Source of the DNA: Amphiplicatus sp046296195
GTDB taxonomy: Bacteria > Pseudomonadota > Alphaproteobacteria > Caulobacterales > Parvularculaceae
Direction: 5' to 3'
Assembly (NCBI GenBank): GCA_046296195.1
Contig: JBKBLR010000012.1
Span: 1 to 64,000 of the forward strand
DNA length: 64,000 nt
Shown: positions 1 to 8,083 of the stretch, piece after piece
Position numbering within the stretch: position 1 is the first letter of the stretch
Layout of the letters: each line of letters opens with the position of its first letter
Program-made: the position numbers and the translations under genes
Notes under the pieces: model-generated
The model's input: only the letters and a program-made list of their open reading frames with translations
Databases searched by the model: none
Told to the model about the DNA's origin: nothing

Positions 1-1
1 C

Positions 2-2647
2 GGCGCAGTCGATTTCGTCGACGGCCGCTTTCAAGTGAAGGCGCCTGGCCTCATCAAGACGGCGATCGACGTCCGCGAAATCGCGGTGCGCGTCAGCGGC
101 GACCGCGTCGTCACGGTCGGCGACCTCGCCGAGGTGCGGCGTACCTTCGTCGACCGGCAGGGCTACGCGCTGTTCAACGGCCGGCCGGCGATCGGCGTCG
201 AGATCACCAAGCGCGCCGGCGCCAACATCATCGAAACGATCGAGGCGGCGCGAAAGATCGTCGAGGACGATGCGAAATTCCGCCCCGCTTCCATTCGCCA
301 TGAATTCCTGCGCGACGCCTCCGTCACTGTCAGGGACAACCTGTCGGGACTGACCTCGTCGGTTCTCACCGCCGTCTTCCTCGTGATGATCGTGATCGTC
401 GCCGCGCTGGGGCTCCGGTCCGCGCTGATGGTCGGCGTCGCGATTCCAAGCTCGTTCCTGATGAGCTTCCTATTCCTCGCCGCGTCCGGCTACACGCTCA
501 ATCTGATGGTGATGTTCGGCCTCATTCTCGCGGTCGGGATGCTGGTCGACAATGCGATCGTGATCGTCGAATACGCCGACCGCAGGATGGCCGAGGGCGC
601 CGCGCGGCGCGAAGCCTATTACGAAGCGGCCAAGCGCATGTTCTGGCCGGTCGCGACGTCGACGGCGACGACGCTCGCCGCCTTCGTGCCGTTCCTGTTC
701 TGGAGCGACCTTTCCGGCGAGTTCATGAAATATCTGCCGATCACGCTGATCTTCGTCCTCTCGTCCTCGCTCGTCGTCGCGCTCTTCTTCCTGCCGGCGG
801 TCGGCGCCGTCGCCGGCGTGCCTAAGATTTTCAAGCAGCGCTTCAACATCAAGGGCAAGACCGGCGGCGAGTCGCGTGTCGACAGCGACGACGCCGATCC
901 CCTGACGCTCGACGGCCCGCTCGGCCGTTATGCGCATTTCCTGAAGGCGATCATCGAAAAGCCGCTGCTCGCCGCGCTCGCCGCGGCGGCGGTCTTGTTC
1001 GTGTGCTTCAACGAATTCAAGATGGCCTCGCCGGACGTCGAATTCTTCCTTCAGAACGACAGCGAGGAAATCAACGTGCTCGTCCTCGGCCGCGGCAACA
1101 TGTCGGCGGCGGAGAAGTTCGGGGCGGTGAAAGATGTTTCCGCCCGCATCGAGGGCCATGAGGCGATCGAGAGCATCTATCTGCAAACGGGGCCGGGCCT
1201 TGCGCGCTCGAACGACATGCCGGCGGAGACGATCGGCATTGTCGGCGTCAATCTCATTCCCTATTCGCAGCGAGAGAACTCGCGCGCGCTCGTTGAGAAA
1301 TATCGCGAGATGATCGGCGTCGTTCCGGGAGTCGTCGTCGAGGTGCGCCAGCGCGAGGGGGGGCCGCCGATCGGCAAGGACGTGCAGGTTGAAATCTCCG
1401 GCGCGAATTTCGACGCCATGGTCGCGGCCGCGCGGAAAGTGCGCGAGTTCACCGAGTCCGACACCGTCGTCGTCAATGGCCAGGAGGTCCCGACCTATAT
1501 GGACCAGGAGGATTCCCTGCCGCTGCCCGGCATCGAATGGTCGATGGAGATCGACCGGGCGCTCGCCGGCCGTTACGGGCTTTCGGTGCAGGAGGCGGGC
1601 GGCATGCTGCAGCTCGTCACCGACGGCCTGCTCGTCGACAAATACCGCCCTGATGACGCCGATGAGGAAATCGACATCCGCGTCCGCTTCCCGGAGGAAG
1701 ATCGCTCCATCCTAGCGCTCGACCGCATCGCCGTCTCGACGCCGTCCGGCGCCGTGCCGCTGTCGAATTTCGTCAAGCGCGAAGCGCGGCCGCAGATCGA
1801 CCGCGTCGTCCGGCGCGACGGCCGGCGCGTCATCGACGTCAAGGCGAACGGCAACACCCGCGTCAGCGGGCATCCCGTCAGCCAGGACACCGCCATCGCG
1901 GAAATGAAGACGTGGCTGCAGTCGGGCGCCCTTGGCGACGATGTCGACTGGACCATCCGCGGGGCCGACGAGGAGACGAACGCCGCCACCCAGTTCTTCG
2001 CCGGCGCGATGGCGGCGGCGCTGTTCATGATCGCCATGATCCTGCTGTTGCAGTTCAACAATTTCTATCACGCTGCGTTGACGCTGACGGCGGTCTTTTT
2101 CTCGGTCTTCGGCGTGCTGCTCGGCGTCGCGCTCAGCGGCCAGTATCTCAGCGTGATCATGACAGGCGTCGGCGTCGTCGCGCTCGCCGGCATCGTCGTC
2201 AACAACAACATCATCTTCATCGACACTTACCAGCATCTGCGGCGCAAGGGCCTGCCGTCGAGGGACGCGGCGCTGCGCACGGCCGTGCAGCGCGCGCGCC
2301 CGGTGCTGCTCACCACCGGCACGACCGTGCTCGGCCTCCTGCCGATGGTGTTCGAGCTCAACGTCGATTTCATCAACGGGTCGATCTCACGCGGCTCGAC
2401 GACGTCCGACTGGTGGGTGCTGCTGTCCTCCGCCGTCGTCTACGGCCTTTTGTTTTCGACCTTGCTCACCCTCGTCCTGACGCCGGTGCTGCTCGCCGCG
2501 CCTTCGGTCGTCGGCGCGCGCGCCCCGGCCGTTCTTGCGCGCGCCGCCGCTTTCGTGAGGAAGCTGCTCGGCAGGCGGAATGCGCCCCCGCCGCCCCCGC
2601 CGCCGGCGAATGACGAGGCCGCGCCCTGGCCGCGCGCCGCCGAATAG
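2..2647 (+). CDS. RND efflux transporter permease (5' end outside window)
   Basis: Inner-membrane RND family pump, proton-driven export, normally working with a periplasmic adaptor and an outer-membrane channel. The frame is open from base 2, and the residues before the first possible start (GTG at 35) continue the family pattern (porter domain, then 'VTVGDLAEV'), so the gene begins to the left of the window. About 880 of the usual 1030-1080 residues are present. Visible are the TM4 proton-relay region 'LVDNAIVIVEYADRRMAEG', two sets of hydrophobic helices around a large porter domain, and the second-half motif 'GIVVNNNIIFIDTYQHLRR'. The C-terminus is a proline-rich tail. The adaptor gene is probably upstream. 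The exported substrate cannot be told. It converges on the hydrolase gene with a 1-bp gap. Confidence 0.9.
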   Translation, partial: GAVDFVDGRFQVKAPGLIKTAIDVREIAVRVSGDRVVTVGDLAEVRRTFVDRQGYALFNGRPAIGVEITKRAGANIIETIEAARKIVEDDAKFRPASIRHEFLRDASVTVRDNLSGLTSSVLTAVFLVMIVIVAALGLRSALMVGVAIPSSFLMSFLFLAASGYTLNLMVMFGLILAVGMLVDNAIVIVEYADRRMAEGAARREAYYEAAKRMFWPVATSTATTLAAFVPFLFWSDLSGEFMKYLPITLIFVLSSSLVVALFFLPAVGAVAGVPKIFKQRFNIKGKTGGESRVDSDDADPLTLDGPLGRYAHFLKAIIEKPLLAALAAAAVLFVCFNEFKMASPDVEFFLQNDSEEINVLVLGRGNMSAAEKFGAVKDVSARIEGHEAIESIYLQTGPGLARSNDMPAETIGIVGVNLIPYSQRENSRALVEKYREMIGVVPGVVVEVRQREGGPPIGKDVQVEISGANFDAMVAAARKVREFTESDTVVVNGQEVPTYMDQEDSLPLPGIEWSMEIDRALAGRYGLSVQEAGGMLQLVTDGLLVDKYRPDDADEEIDIRVRFPEEDRSILALDRIAVSTPSGAVPLSNFVKREARPQIDRVVRRDGRRVIDVKANGNTRVSGHPVSQDTAIAEMKTWLQSGALGDDVDWTIRGADEETNAATQFFAGAMAAALFMIAMILLLQFNNFYHAALTLTAVFFSVFGVLLGVALSGQYLSVIMTGVGVVALAGIVVNNNIIFIDTYQHLRRKGLPSRDAALRTAVQRARPVLLTTGTTVLGLLPMVFELNVDFINGSISRGSTTSDWWVLLSSAVVYGLLFSTLLTLVLTPVLLAAPSVVGARAPAVLARAAAFVRKLLGRRNAPPPPPPPANDEAAPWPRAAE

Positions 2648-2648
2648 A

Positions 2649-3602
2649 TCAGGCGAACGTCTTCTCCGCGGCGAGAATCGGCTCGACGAAGCCGTCGAAC
2701 GCCGCCCAATACTGGTTCCGGATCTCGTCGCGCTCCATCATGATTTCGTGAAGCGCGCCATTGATCGTCACGACCTTGATGAGCGGGGACTGTTTCTCCA
2801 GCCAGAGATGATCGCTCGACCGCACGAGCTGATCGTTTTCCGCCGACACGATCAGCACAGGGACCTTCAGTTTCGCAAAGCGGTTCTTGCGGTGGAGATC
2901 GTCCATCGCCTCGGTCGCCGCCCTGATCCAGCCATAGGTCGGCTCACGGATCGTCGCGTTGGGCGCGGCCGACTGCAATTCCTGAAAGCGGCGATGACGC
3001 ACGGGATCGGATGTCAGGACGTTGCCCTCGAACGCCATCGAATATTCTTTGACGCCGGGGATGGCGTGGCGCGCAAGGCCGAAGCGCGACGCCGCCTCGC
3101 CGAGCAGCCTGACGCCGAAGCGTTTCAAAGGCTCGTCGAAGAGCGCAGTCATCGGCGCGCAAAGGACGGCGCAGCGCCAGGTGTCATCGCCGTCCGCCAA
3201 CATCTGCAAGGCGGGCGCCCCGCCCATTGAATGGGTCATCAGGACATAGGGTCCGGCGAAGCGCTTCATCGCGATCTCGTCGGTGAAGCGGCGCAGATCG
3301 GAGCGGAAGACCCCAAAATCGCGGATATGCCCCTTCTCGCGCACGGGCAGCAGGCGTTCGGAAAGGCCCTGCCCGCGCCAATCCATCGTCGCCACCGAAA
3401 AGCCTCGACGGCGCAGGTCTTCGACGACCTCGAAATATTTCTCGATGAACTCCGAACGGCCGGCCATCAGGACGGCGGTCGCGCGATGGTTTTTCGCCGG
3501 AAAGACGGCGGCGCGGAGATATCCGCCGTCGGCGCCCTCGAAGTCGATCGCCTCGGCGCCCTCTGGCACGGGATTTGTCGGGATGCGGATGAAGTCGGCT
3601 AT
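2649..3602 (-). CDS. alpha/beta hydrolase (lysophospholipase-like), uncertain start
   Basis: Cytoplasmic alpha/beta hydrolase of the monoglyceride lipase/lysophospholipase type. The nucleophile elbow is 'THSMGG', the acid is probably the Asp in 'SAENDQLV', and the His is in 'NGALHEIMM'. Homologous N-termini usually read like 'IPxNPVPEG', which here starts just before the only short standard start (GTG at 3569). The next in-frame start upstream is GTG 3743, deep inside the SCP2 gene. An ATA codon at 3602, overlapping the upstream stop and preceded by GGAGAG at normal spacing, fits the expected start (MADFIRIPTNP..., 317 aa), so I give that end. It is the last gene of a three-gene overlapping operon with the SCP2 and methyltransferase genes. 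The substrate is unknown, probably an acyl ester. Confidence 0.82.
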   Translation of the reverse strand: MADFIRIPTNPVPEGAEAIDFEGADGGYLRAAVFPAKNHRATAVLMAGRSEFIEKYFEVVEDLRRRGFSVATMDWRGQGLSERLLPVREKGHIRDFGVFRSDLRRFTDEIAMKRFAGPYVLMTHSMGGAPALQMLADGDDTWRCAVLCAPMTALFDEPLKRFGVRLLGEAASRFGLARHAIPGVKEYSMAFEGNVLTSDPVRHRRFQELQSAAPNATIREPTYGWIRAATEAMDDLHRKNRFAKLKVPVLIVSAENDQLVRSSDHLWLEKQSPLIKVVTINGALHEIMMERDEIRNQYWAAFDGFVEPILAAEKTFA

Positions 3603-3907
3603 GTCGGACTCTCCAGGATGAGACGGGCCATGACGCTCATGTCGCCGCTGATTTTGAGCCGCCCCGAGAGATAGGCGCTTTCGAGCGCGCGTCCGCCCTC
3701 GAAAATGCGCGCCAGCGTGTCGGGCGAAGCGCGCCAGACGCACCCCGGCGACGCGGCCGCCGGCGGCGCCGTCACGATCAGGCAGCTTTCGCCGCGGCCG
3801 TCGACGAAAAAGGGCGGCGCGCCGTCGGGCGCGATCTCGAGGACCGCGTCGAATCCGCGGCGGAAGGCGCCGGACGCCGCAGCGATCAGGGGATCGCCCG
3901 CGGTCAC
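3599..3907 (-). CDS. SCP2 sterol-binding domain protein
   Basis: A 102-aa protein consisting of little more than one SCP2 (sterol carrier protein 2) fold. The pattern is a hydrophobic N-terminal helix, 'APPFFVDGRGES', then 'WRASPDTLARIFEGGRALESAYLSG' broken into strands, and 'LKISGDMSVMARL', the usual SCP2 ending. SCP2 domains bind lipids or acyl-CoA in a hydrophobic tunnel. The GTG start overlaps the TGA of the upstream methyltransferase gene by four bases, which suggests translational coupling. Its 3' end overlaps the presumed start of the hydrolase. A role in presenting a lipid to the neighbouring hydrolase is inference. Confidence 0.8.
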   Translation of the reverse strand: MTAGDPLIAAASGAFRRGFDAVLEIAPDGAPPFFVDGRGESCLIVTAPPAAASPGCVWRASPDTLARIFEGGRALESAYLSGRLKISGDMSVMARLILESPT

Positions 3908-4764
3908 GATTTCGGCTTGACGAATTTCAGCGTCATGCGGTCGCTTTCCCCGATCGCATCATATTTGGCGCGGTCGAAAGCGGGATCCTCCTGCCCCGGC
4001 GAGGCCGATGAGCGGCGCACCGGCGGCAGGGTCCAGACGCCGAACGGATGATCTTTCGTGTCGGCGGGATTGGCGTTGATCTCCGAGGCTTCGACGAACA
4101 TGAAACCGGCGGCTTCGGCGAGCGCCTTCACTTTGGAGGTTTTCACGTAGCCCGACGCGAGGTCGTCGCCGGCGTCTTCATTGGCGCGATGCTCGACGAC
4201 GCCGAGAACCCCGCCCGGCTTGAGCGCGCGATAGAACGCCCTGAAGTTCGCTTCGGCGTCGCCGGCGCCGAGCCAGTTATGGACGTTGCGGAAGGTCAGC
4301 ACCACGTCCGCGGTTCCCGGGGGCGCGATGTCAGACCCTTCACCCAGCACGGTGACGCGGATGTCGCCATAGAGCGCCGCATCCGAATAGGCTTCCTTGA
4401 ACTTCTGCACCGCTTCCGCCGCGCGCTCGCTCGAGGCGGGATCGCGCTGCGCGGCGTAATAGACGCCGCCGCCGGCCTTCAGATAGGGCGCGAGAATCTT
4501 GGTGTACCAGCCGCCGCCCGGCCAGATTTCGACGACTGTCATGTCGGGCGCGACGCCGAAGAAGGCGAGCGTTTCCTTCGGGTGCCGCCAGACATCGCGC
4601 GCCTTTTCCTCCGCCGACCGATGATCGCCGGCGATCGCCGCATCAAGGAGCGCGCCCGAATCCGGCGCCGCGGCGGCGGCTTGCGGCGTGGCAGGGTCGC
4701 CGGTGCGGTCCGCGCAGCCGGCAATAAGGGCGGCGAGCGCGGCGGCGGCAAGAAGCGGTTTCAT
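3904..4764 (-). CDS. predicted SAM-dependent methyltransferase, lipoprotein (COG4798-like)
   Basis: 286 aa. The N-terminus is a lipoprotein signal ending in 'LIAGC' (Cys17), so the protein is probably exported and lipid-anchored. The body is a class I methyltransferase-like fold with the glycine-rich segment 'VVEIWPGGGWYTKILAPYL' and the strand-loop 'DVVLTFRNVHNWL', features of the COG4798 family of exported predicted methyltransferases. SAM is not normally available outside the cytoplasm, so the true activity of this family is open. A good ribosome site (GGAGG) lies nine bases before the ATG. It is the first gene of the SCP2/hydrolase operon and diverges from hsp20. Confidence 0.8.
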   Translation of the reverse strand: MKPLLAAAALAALIAGCADRTGDPATPQAAAAAPDSGALLDAAIAGDHRSAEEKARDVWRHPKETLAFFGVAPDMTVVEIWPGGGWYTKILAPYLKAGGGVYYAAQRDPASSERAAEAVQKFKEAYSDAALYGDIRVTVLGEGSDIAPPGTADVVLTFRNVHNWLGAGDAEANFRAFYRALKPGGVLGVVEHRANEDAGDDLASGYVKTSKVKALAEAAGFMFVEASEINANPADTKDHPFGVWTLPPVRRSSASPGQEDPAFDRAKYDAIGESDRMTLKFVKPKS

Positions 4765-4821
4765 CGGGCGTGACCTCCAGAAGTGGTTCCGATGCCTCTA
4801 GCACGCAACGCCGGGGAGCGG

Positions 4822-4858
4822 AAAACCGCCCTTCGGGCCCCCTTGAACGGGCGGTTTT
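4822..4858. repeat. 10-bp perfect inverted repeat across the hsp20 promoter
   Basis: Arms 4822-4831 (AAAACCGCCC) and 4849-4858 (GGGCGGTTTT) pair perfectly around a 17-base loop. T-runs follow on both strands, so it looks like a bidirectional intrinsic terminator. It sits between divergent genes, where a terminator makes little sense. The loop carries the presumed -35 of the hsp20 promoter and the right arm lies in its spacer. It could be a regulator site, a terminator for stray transcription, or chance. Confidence 0.5.
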
Positions 4859-4869
4859 TGTCCCCACTT
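4842..4869 (+). promoter_or_regulatory. RpoH (sigma-32) heat-shock promoter of hsp20
   Basis: -35 CTTGAA at 4842-4847, a 14-base spacer, then -10 CCCCACTT at 4862-4869. The sigma-32 consensus is CTTGAAA, 11-16 bases, CCCCATnT, so only one position of the -10 core differs. A start near 4876 gives a leader of about 94 bases ahead of the hsp20 ATG. Confidence 0.72.
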
Positions 4870-4875
4870 CCAACT

Positions 4876-4969
4876 CGCCGGTCGCCTATTGAGGGGCCGG
4901 CGCGGGACGGGTCCGATCGCATTGTGGGCCGTTCCGGAAGCCCTTGCTTGTTCAAGAAGGAGACAATTG
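4876..4969 (+). promoter_or_regulatory. ROSE-like RNA thermometer in hsp20 leader
   Basis: The inferred leader ends with TTGCT (4944-4948), nine bases, then the ribosome site AGGAG (4958-4962) and ATG at 4970. ROSE thermometers of rhizobial and enterobacterial small heat-shock genes mask the ribosome site by pairing U(U/C)GCU with AGGAG through a G-G pair, and exactly these two strings are present at hairpin distance. The upstream part of the leader is GC-rich and can form further stems. The family's gene context (hsp20) and leader length match. The full fold was not computed. Confidence 0.5.
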
Positions 4970-5428
4970 ATGCGCAGCTACGACCTCACCCCCCTTTACC
5001 GGACGACCGTCGGCTTTGACCGGATGTTCGACCTCCTCGACGGGCTGTCGAAGTCCGAGACCGCGGGCTATCCCCCTTACAATATCGAGCGCGTCGACGA
5101 AGATCGCTACCGCATCACGCTCGCCGTCGCCGGCTTTTCCGAGCGCGACCTCGACATCGAGGTGCACGAGAACACGCTGAAGGTGACGGGCCAGCGTCCG
5201 GAGACCGATGAAGGGCGTACCTTCCTGCATCAGGGCATCGCGGGCCGCTCTTTCGAACGCCGCTTCCAGCTCGCCGATCATGTGAAGATCGACGGCGCGA
5301 GCCTCGTCAACGGCCTTCTCAATATCGAGCTTCGCCGAGAGATCCCGGAAGCGAAAAAGCCGCGCAAGGTCGAAATCAACGCCAACGGCGCGAAAGTCGA
5401 GGTGCTCAAGGCCTCGAACGCCGCCTAA
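4970..5428 (+). CDS. small heat-shock protein, Hsp20/IbpA class
   Basis: 152-aa alpha-crystallin domain chaperone that holds unfolding proteins in the cytoplasm. The start is the ATG preceded by AGGAG. The N-terminus 'MRSYDLTPLYRTTVGFDRMF' is typical of IbpA-like class A proteins. The crystallin core runs from about 38 to 128, with 'ITLAVAGFSERDLDIEV', 'GIAGRSFERRF' and 'NGLLNIEL', followed by the C-terminal 'IPEAKKPRKVEI' anchor. Heat control is expected from the sigma-32-type promoter and ROSE-like leader upstream. It is monocistronic, ending at a strong terminator shared with the convergent phosphatase gene. Confidence 0.95.
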   Translation: MRSYDLTPLYRTTVGFDRMFDLLDGLSKSETAGYPPYNIERVDEDRYRITLAVAGFSERDLDIEVHENTLKVTGQRPETDEGRTFLHQGIAGRSFERRFQLADHVKIDGASLVNGLLNIELRREIPEAKKPRKVEINANGAKVEVLKASNAA

Positions 5429-5493
5429 GTCTTCGCGCACGCGCGGCAACCGAGCCCCCGCACCGTCCCTCCCCCCGGACGATGCATGACGAG

Positions 5494-5523
5494 ACGCCCG
5501 CCCATCCCCTCCCGGGCGGGCGT
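5494..5523. terminator. bidirectional intrinsic terminator
   Basis: Perfect 10-bp stem, arms 5494-5503 (ACGCCCGCCC) and 5514-5523 (GGGCGGGCGT), with a 10-base loop and a short T-rich stretch after it on the + strand. It lies between the convergent hsp20 and inositol monophosphatase genes. Confidence 0.7.
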
Positions 5524-5531
5524 TTCGGCTT

Positions 5532-6320
5532 TCAGCCGTTGATGAGCGCTCGCGCCCTCTCGAAGATGTCGGCGTTGGCGGCGAGGATCGAGCCCGCATG
5601 CATGGGCCGCGCGCCGCCCTCGATCTCAGACACATGACCGCCCGCCTCGCGGACGAGGATAATCCCGGCGCCGACGTCCCAGGGATTGAGATCGCGTTCC
5701 CAGTAAGCGTCGAAACGGCCCGCCGCGACGAAGGCGAGATCGAGCGCCGCGGAGCCGTAACGCCGGACCCCCGCGGTTTCGGCGAGCGCGCGATCGACCT
5801 CCCTCAATGACCGTTCCCGCCCCGGCCGACCCTTGAACGGCAGGCCTGTCGCGAACAGGCATTCCTCCAGCGTCTTGCGCGCCGAAACGCGCAGCCGCTT
5901 GTCATTGAGCCAGGCGCCTTCGCCTTTCTCCGCCCAGAAGAGTTCATCCGTGGCGGGGTTGTAGATCACGCCCGCATGCGGCTGGCGGTCACGTTCAAGG
6001 CAGATCGAGATCGCGAATTGTGGCAGGCCGTGCAGGAAATTCGTCGTCCCGTCGAGCGGATCGACGACCCAGCGGTTGGAATTGTCGGCGCCCTCGATCT
6101 CGCCGCGCTCCTCCATCAGGAAACCGTATTTCGGCCGCCCCTTCGACAGTTCCTCAAACAATGTCTGTTCGGCGCGATGGTCCGCCGCCGAAACGAAATC
6201 GGCCGCGCCTTTCCGCGTCGCCGTAAGGCCGTCGAGCTCGCCGAAGTCGCGAGACAGGCCGCGCGCCGCCTTGCGCGCGGCGTTGATCATCACGGTCACG
6301 AGGGGCGAGGCGTGCGGCAT
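5532..6320 (-). CDS. inositol monophosphatase family protein (SuhB-like)
   Basis: 262-aa magnesium-dependent phosphatase of the IMPase/SuhB/CysQ superfamily. It shows the metal-binding 'GFLMEERGE', the signature 'VDPLDGTTNFLHG' and the second motif 'NPWDVGAGIILVREAGG'. The start is the ATG at 6320 ('MPHASPLVTVMINAARKA'), the usual family N-terminus. The longer open frame upstream runs into the flippase gene and is not used. Likely substrates are inositol-1-phosphate or related sugar phosphates. SuhB in other bacteria also has a role in rRNA transcription, which cannot be judged here. Confidence 0.93.
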   Translation of the reverse strand: MPHASPLVTVMINAARKAARGLSRDFGELDGLTATRKGAADFVSAADHRAEQTLFEELSKGRPKYGFLMEERGEIEGADNSNRWVVDPLDGTTNFLHGLPQFAISICLERDRQPHAGVIYNPATDELFWAEKGEGAWLNDKRLRVSARKTLEECLFATGLPFKGRPGRERSLREVDRALAETAGVRRYGSAALDLAFVAAGRFDAYWERDLNPWDVGAGIILVREAGGHVSEIEGGARPMHAGSILAANADIFERARALING

Positions 6321-6483
6321 CTGTCGGTCCGGGAGGCTCTTGGGGAAAGGTCGCGCACCATAGCGGCGGCGGACCCCCGCGCAAGAGGCGCGGGCCCCCG
6401 GCGATTCACCTGATATTTCAGCCTTTTGCCTAGCCTCTGCGGTTCGCGCTAGGGAAACCGCGAACGGGCGGGGACCAAAAAGC

Positions 6484-8001
6484 GTGGACGAAGGGACGGG
6501 CCAGGACCGCGGCGGCGCGCCGCAAGCCTCGCTGACCGCGCGGGTCGCGCGCGGCGCCGGCTTCATCGTCGCCGGGCGCTTCGTCATGGGGCTCCTCGGC
6601 TTTCTCAACACCGTCATCATCGCCCGCCTGCTGCTGCCGGAGGATTTCGGCGTCGTCGCGATTGGACTCGGCGCGATGCAGATTCTGACGAACGTTTCCG
6701 ACATCGGCGTCAGCCAGGCGGTGATCAAGTTCCGCGACGCCGGCGACGACGACCTCGACACGCTGTTCACGCTGTCGCTGATCCGGGGGCTGATCATCGC
6801 CGCCGCGCTCGTCGCCGCCGCGGCGCCGGCGGCGGCGTTCTACGGCGATCATCGCGTTTTCTGGGTGTTCTGCGGCGCGGCGCTTTATCCGCTCCTCACC
6901 GGACTGATCAATCCGAAGTTCTTCGAGTTCGAGCGCAATCTCGACTATTCGAAGGAATTCATTGCGACCGTCATCTTCAAACTCGCCGGCGTCGCGGTGT
7001 CGATCGGCGTCGCCGTCATCTATCGCAGCTATTGGGCGATGATCCTCGGCCTCGCCGCCAACGGCCTCGTGCAGATGCTGCTGTCCTATCTGATGCGCCC
7101 GCACCGGCCGCGCCTGACGCTCGCATCGTTCCGCAAGGTGTTCGGCTTTTCCGGCTGGCTGACCGGCGTCGGCGTGATGTCGGCCCTCAACAACAAGCTC
7201 GACGCGCTGATCATCGCGCGCACGACCGGCGTCGACGGCGCCGGGCATTATTTCATGGGCATCCAGCTCGCCGAAATGCCGACCCGTGAGATCGCGTTTC
7301 CAGCCTCACGCGCCATTTATCCCGGGCTTTCCGAACTGCAGCACGATCCGGCCCGCGCCCGCGACGCCTATCTGCGCGGCGTCGAGGCGCTCGCCGCCAT
7401 GGCGATGCCCGCCGCGATCGGCTTTGCGCTGATCGCGCGCGACCTCATTCCCTTTCTGCTCGGCGACCACTGGAACGACGCCATTCCGGTCGTCGAGATC
7501 GTCACCCCGGTCATGGGCGCGCAGATGCCCTATCTCGCGACGCAGTTCTACGCCATGGCGCTCGGCGCGACGCGGCTCGTGTTCTTCCGCGAGTCCGCCT
7601 TCTTCCTCGTGCGGACGCCCGTCTTCATCGCCGCGACCATCGCCTACGGCCTCATCGGCGCGGCGGTCGCCATCGCCGGCTGCGGCGTCCTTTATATTGC
7701 GCTCAACCTGACGCTCTATGCGCGAACGAGCGGGGATTTCATCCTTCGCCCGGTCTGGCGCGCGCGCCGATCCTTCATCGCCGCCGCCGCAATGGCGGTC
7801 GTCGTCATCGCCTTGCGGGTCACGGGAGCGCTCGACGCGGCCGCGCCGCTCTTTCGGATCCTCGCCGAGATCGCCGCCGGCGCCCTCGCCTATCTCGCGG
7901 TCCATGCCGCGCTCTGGCGGATCGAAGGCCGGCCCGACGGCGTCGAGCGGTCGATCCTCGACCTCGCCGCCCCTGCCCTGCGACGACTGGCGCTACGCTG
8001 A
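6484..8001 (+). CDS. oligosaccharide flippase / polysaccharide biosynthesis protein
   Basis: 505-aa multi-pass membrane protein of the Wzx/MOP flippase superfamily, which moves lipid-linked sugar units across the inner membrane. About 12-14 hydrophobic segments are visible. The N-terminus has the characteristic 'GAGFIVAGRFVMGLLGFLNTVIIARLLLPEDFGVVAIG' pattern (in pieces) and the middle has 'KLDALIIARTTGVDGAGHYFMG'. GTG start. No glycosyltransferases lie next to it, so its polymer is unknown. It precedes the acyl-CoA operon by 82 bases on the same strand but is functionally unrelated. Confidence 0.88.
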   Translation: MDEGTGQDRGGAPQASLTARVARGAGFIVAGRFVMGLLGFLNTVIIARLLLPEDFGVVAIGLGAMQILTNVSDIGVSQAVIKFRDAGDDDLDTLFTLSLIRGLIIAAALVAAAAPAAAFYGDHRVFWVFCGAALYPLLTGLINPKFFEFERNLDYSKEFIATVIFKLAGVAVSIGVAVIYRSYWAMILGLAANGLVQMLLSYLMRPHRPRLTLASFRKVFGFSGWLTGVGVMSALNNKLDALIIARTTGVDGAGHYFMGIQLAEMPTREIAFPASRAIYPGLSELQHDPARARDAYLRGVEALAAMAMPAAIGFALIARDLIPFLLGDHWNDAIPVVEIVTPVMGAQMPYLATQFYAMALGATRLVFFRESAFFLVRTPVFIAATIAYGLIGAAVAIAGCGVLYIALNLTLYARTSGDFILRPVWRARRSFIAAAAMAVVVIALRVTGALDAAAPLFRILAEIAAGALAYLAVHAALWRIEGRPDGVERSILDLAAPALRRLALR

Positions 8002-8083
8002 GGCGGTGCGAGCTGCAGCGCGCGCCTTGCGGGGCGGACTTCCTCGGCTAGAAGGAGAAAAAAGCCGGAGGAAACGCCCGCTC

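Noticed and set aside
7718..8083. N-terminal extension of the acyl-CoA ligase
   Set aside because: Overlaps the flippase gene in another frame; arginine/serine-rich. The ATG at 8084 has a good ribosome site and the family N-terminus.
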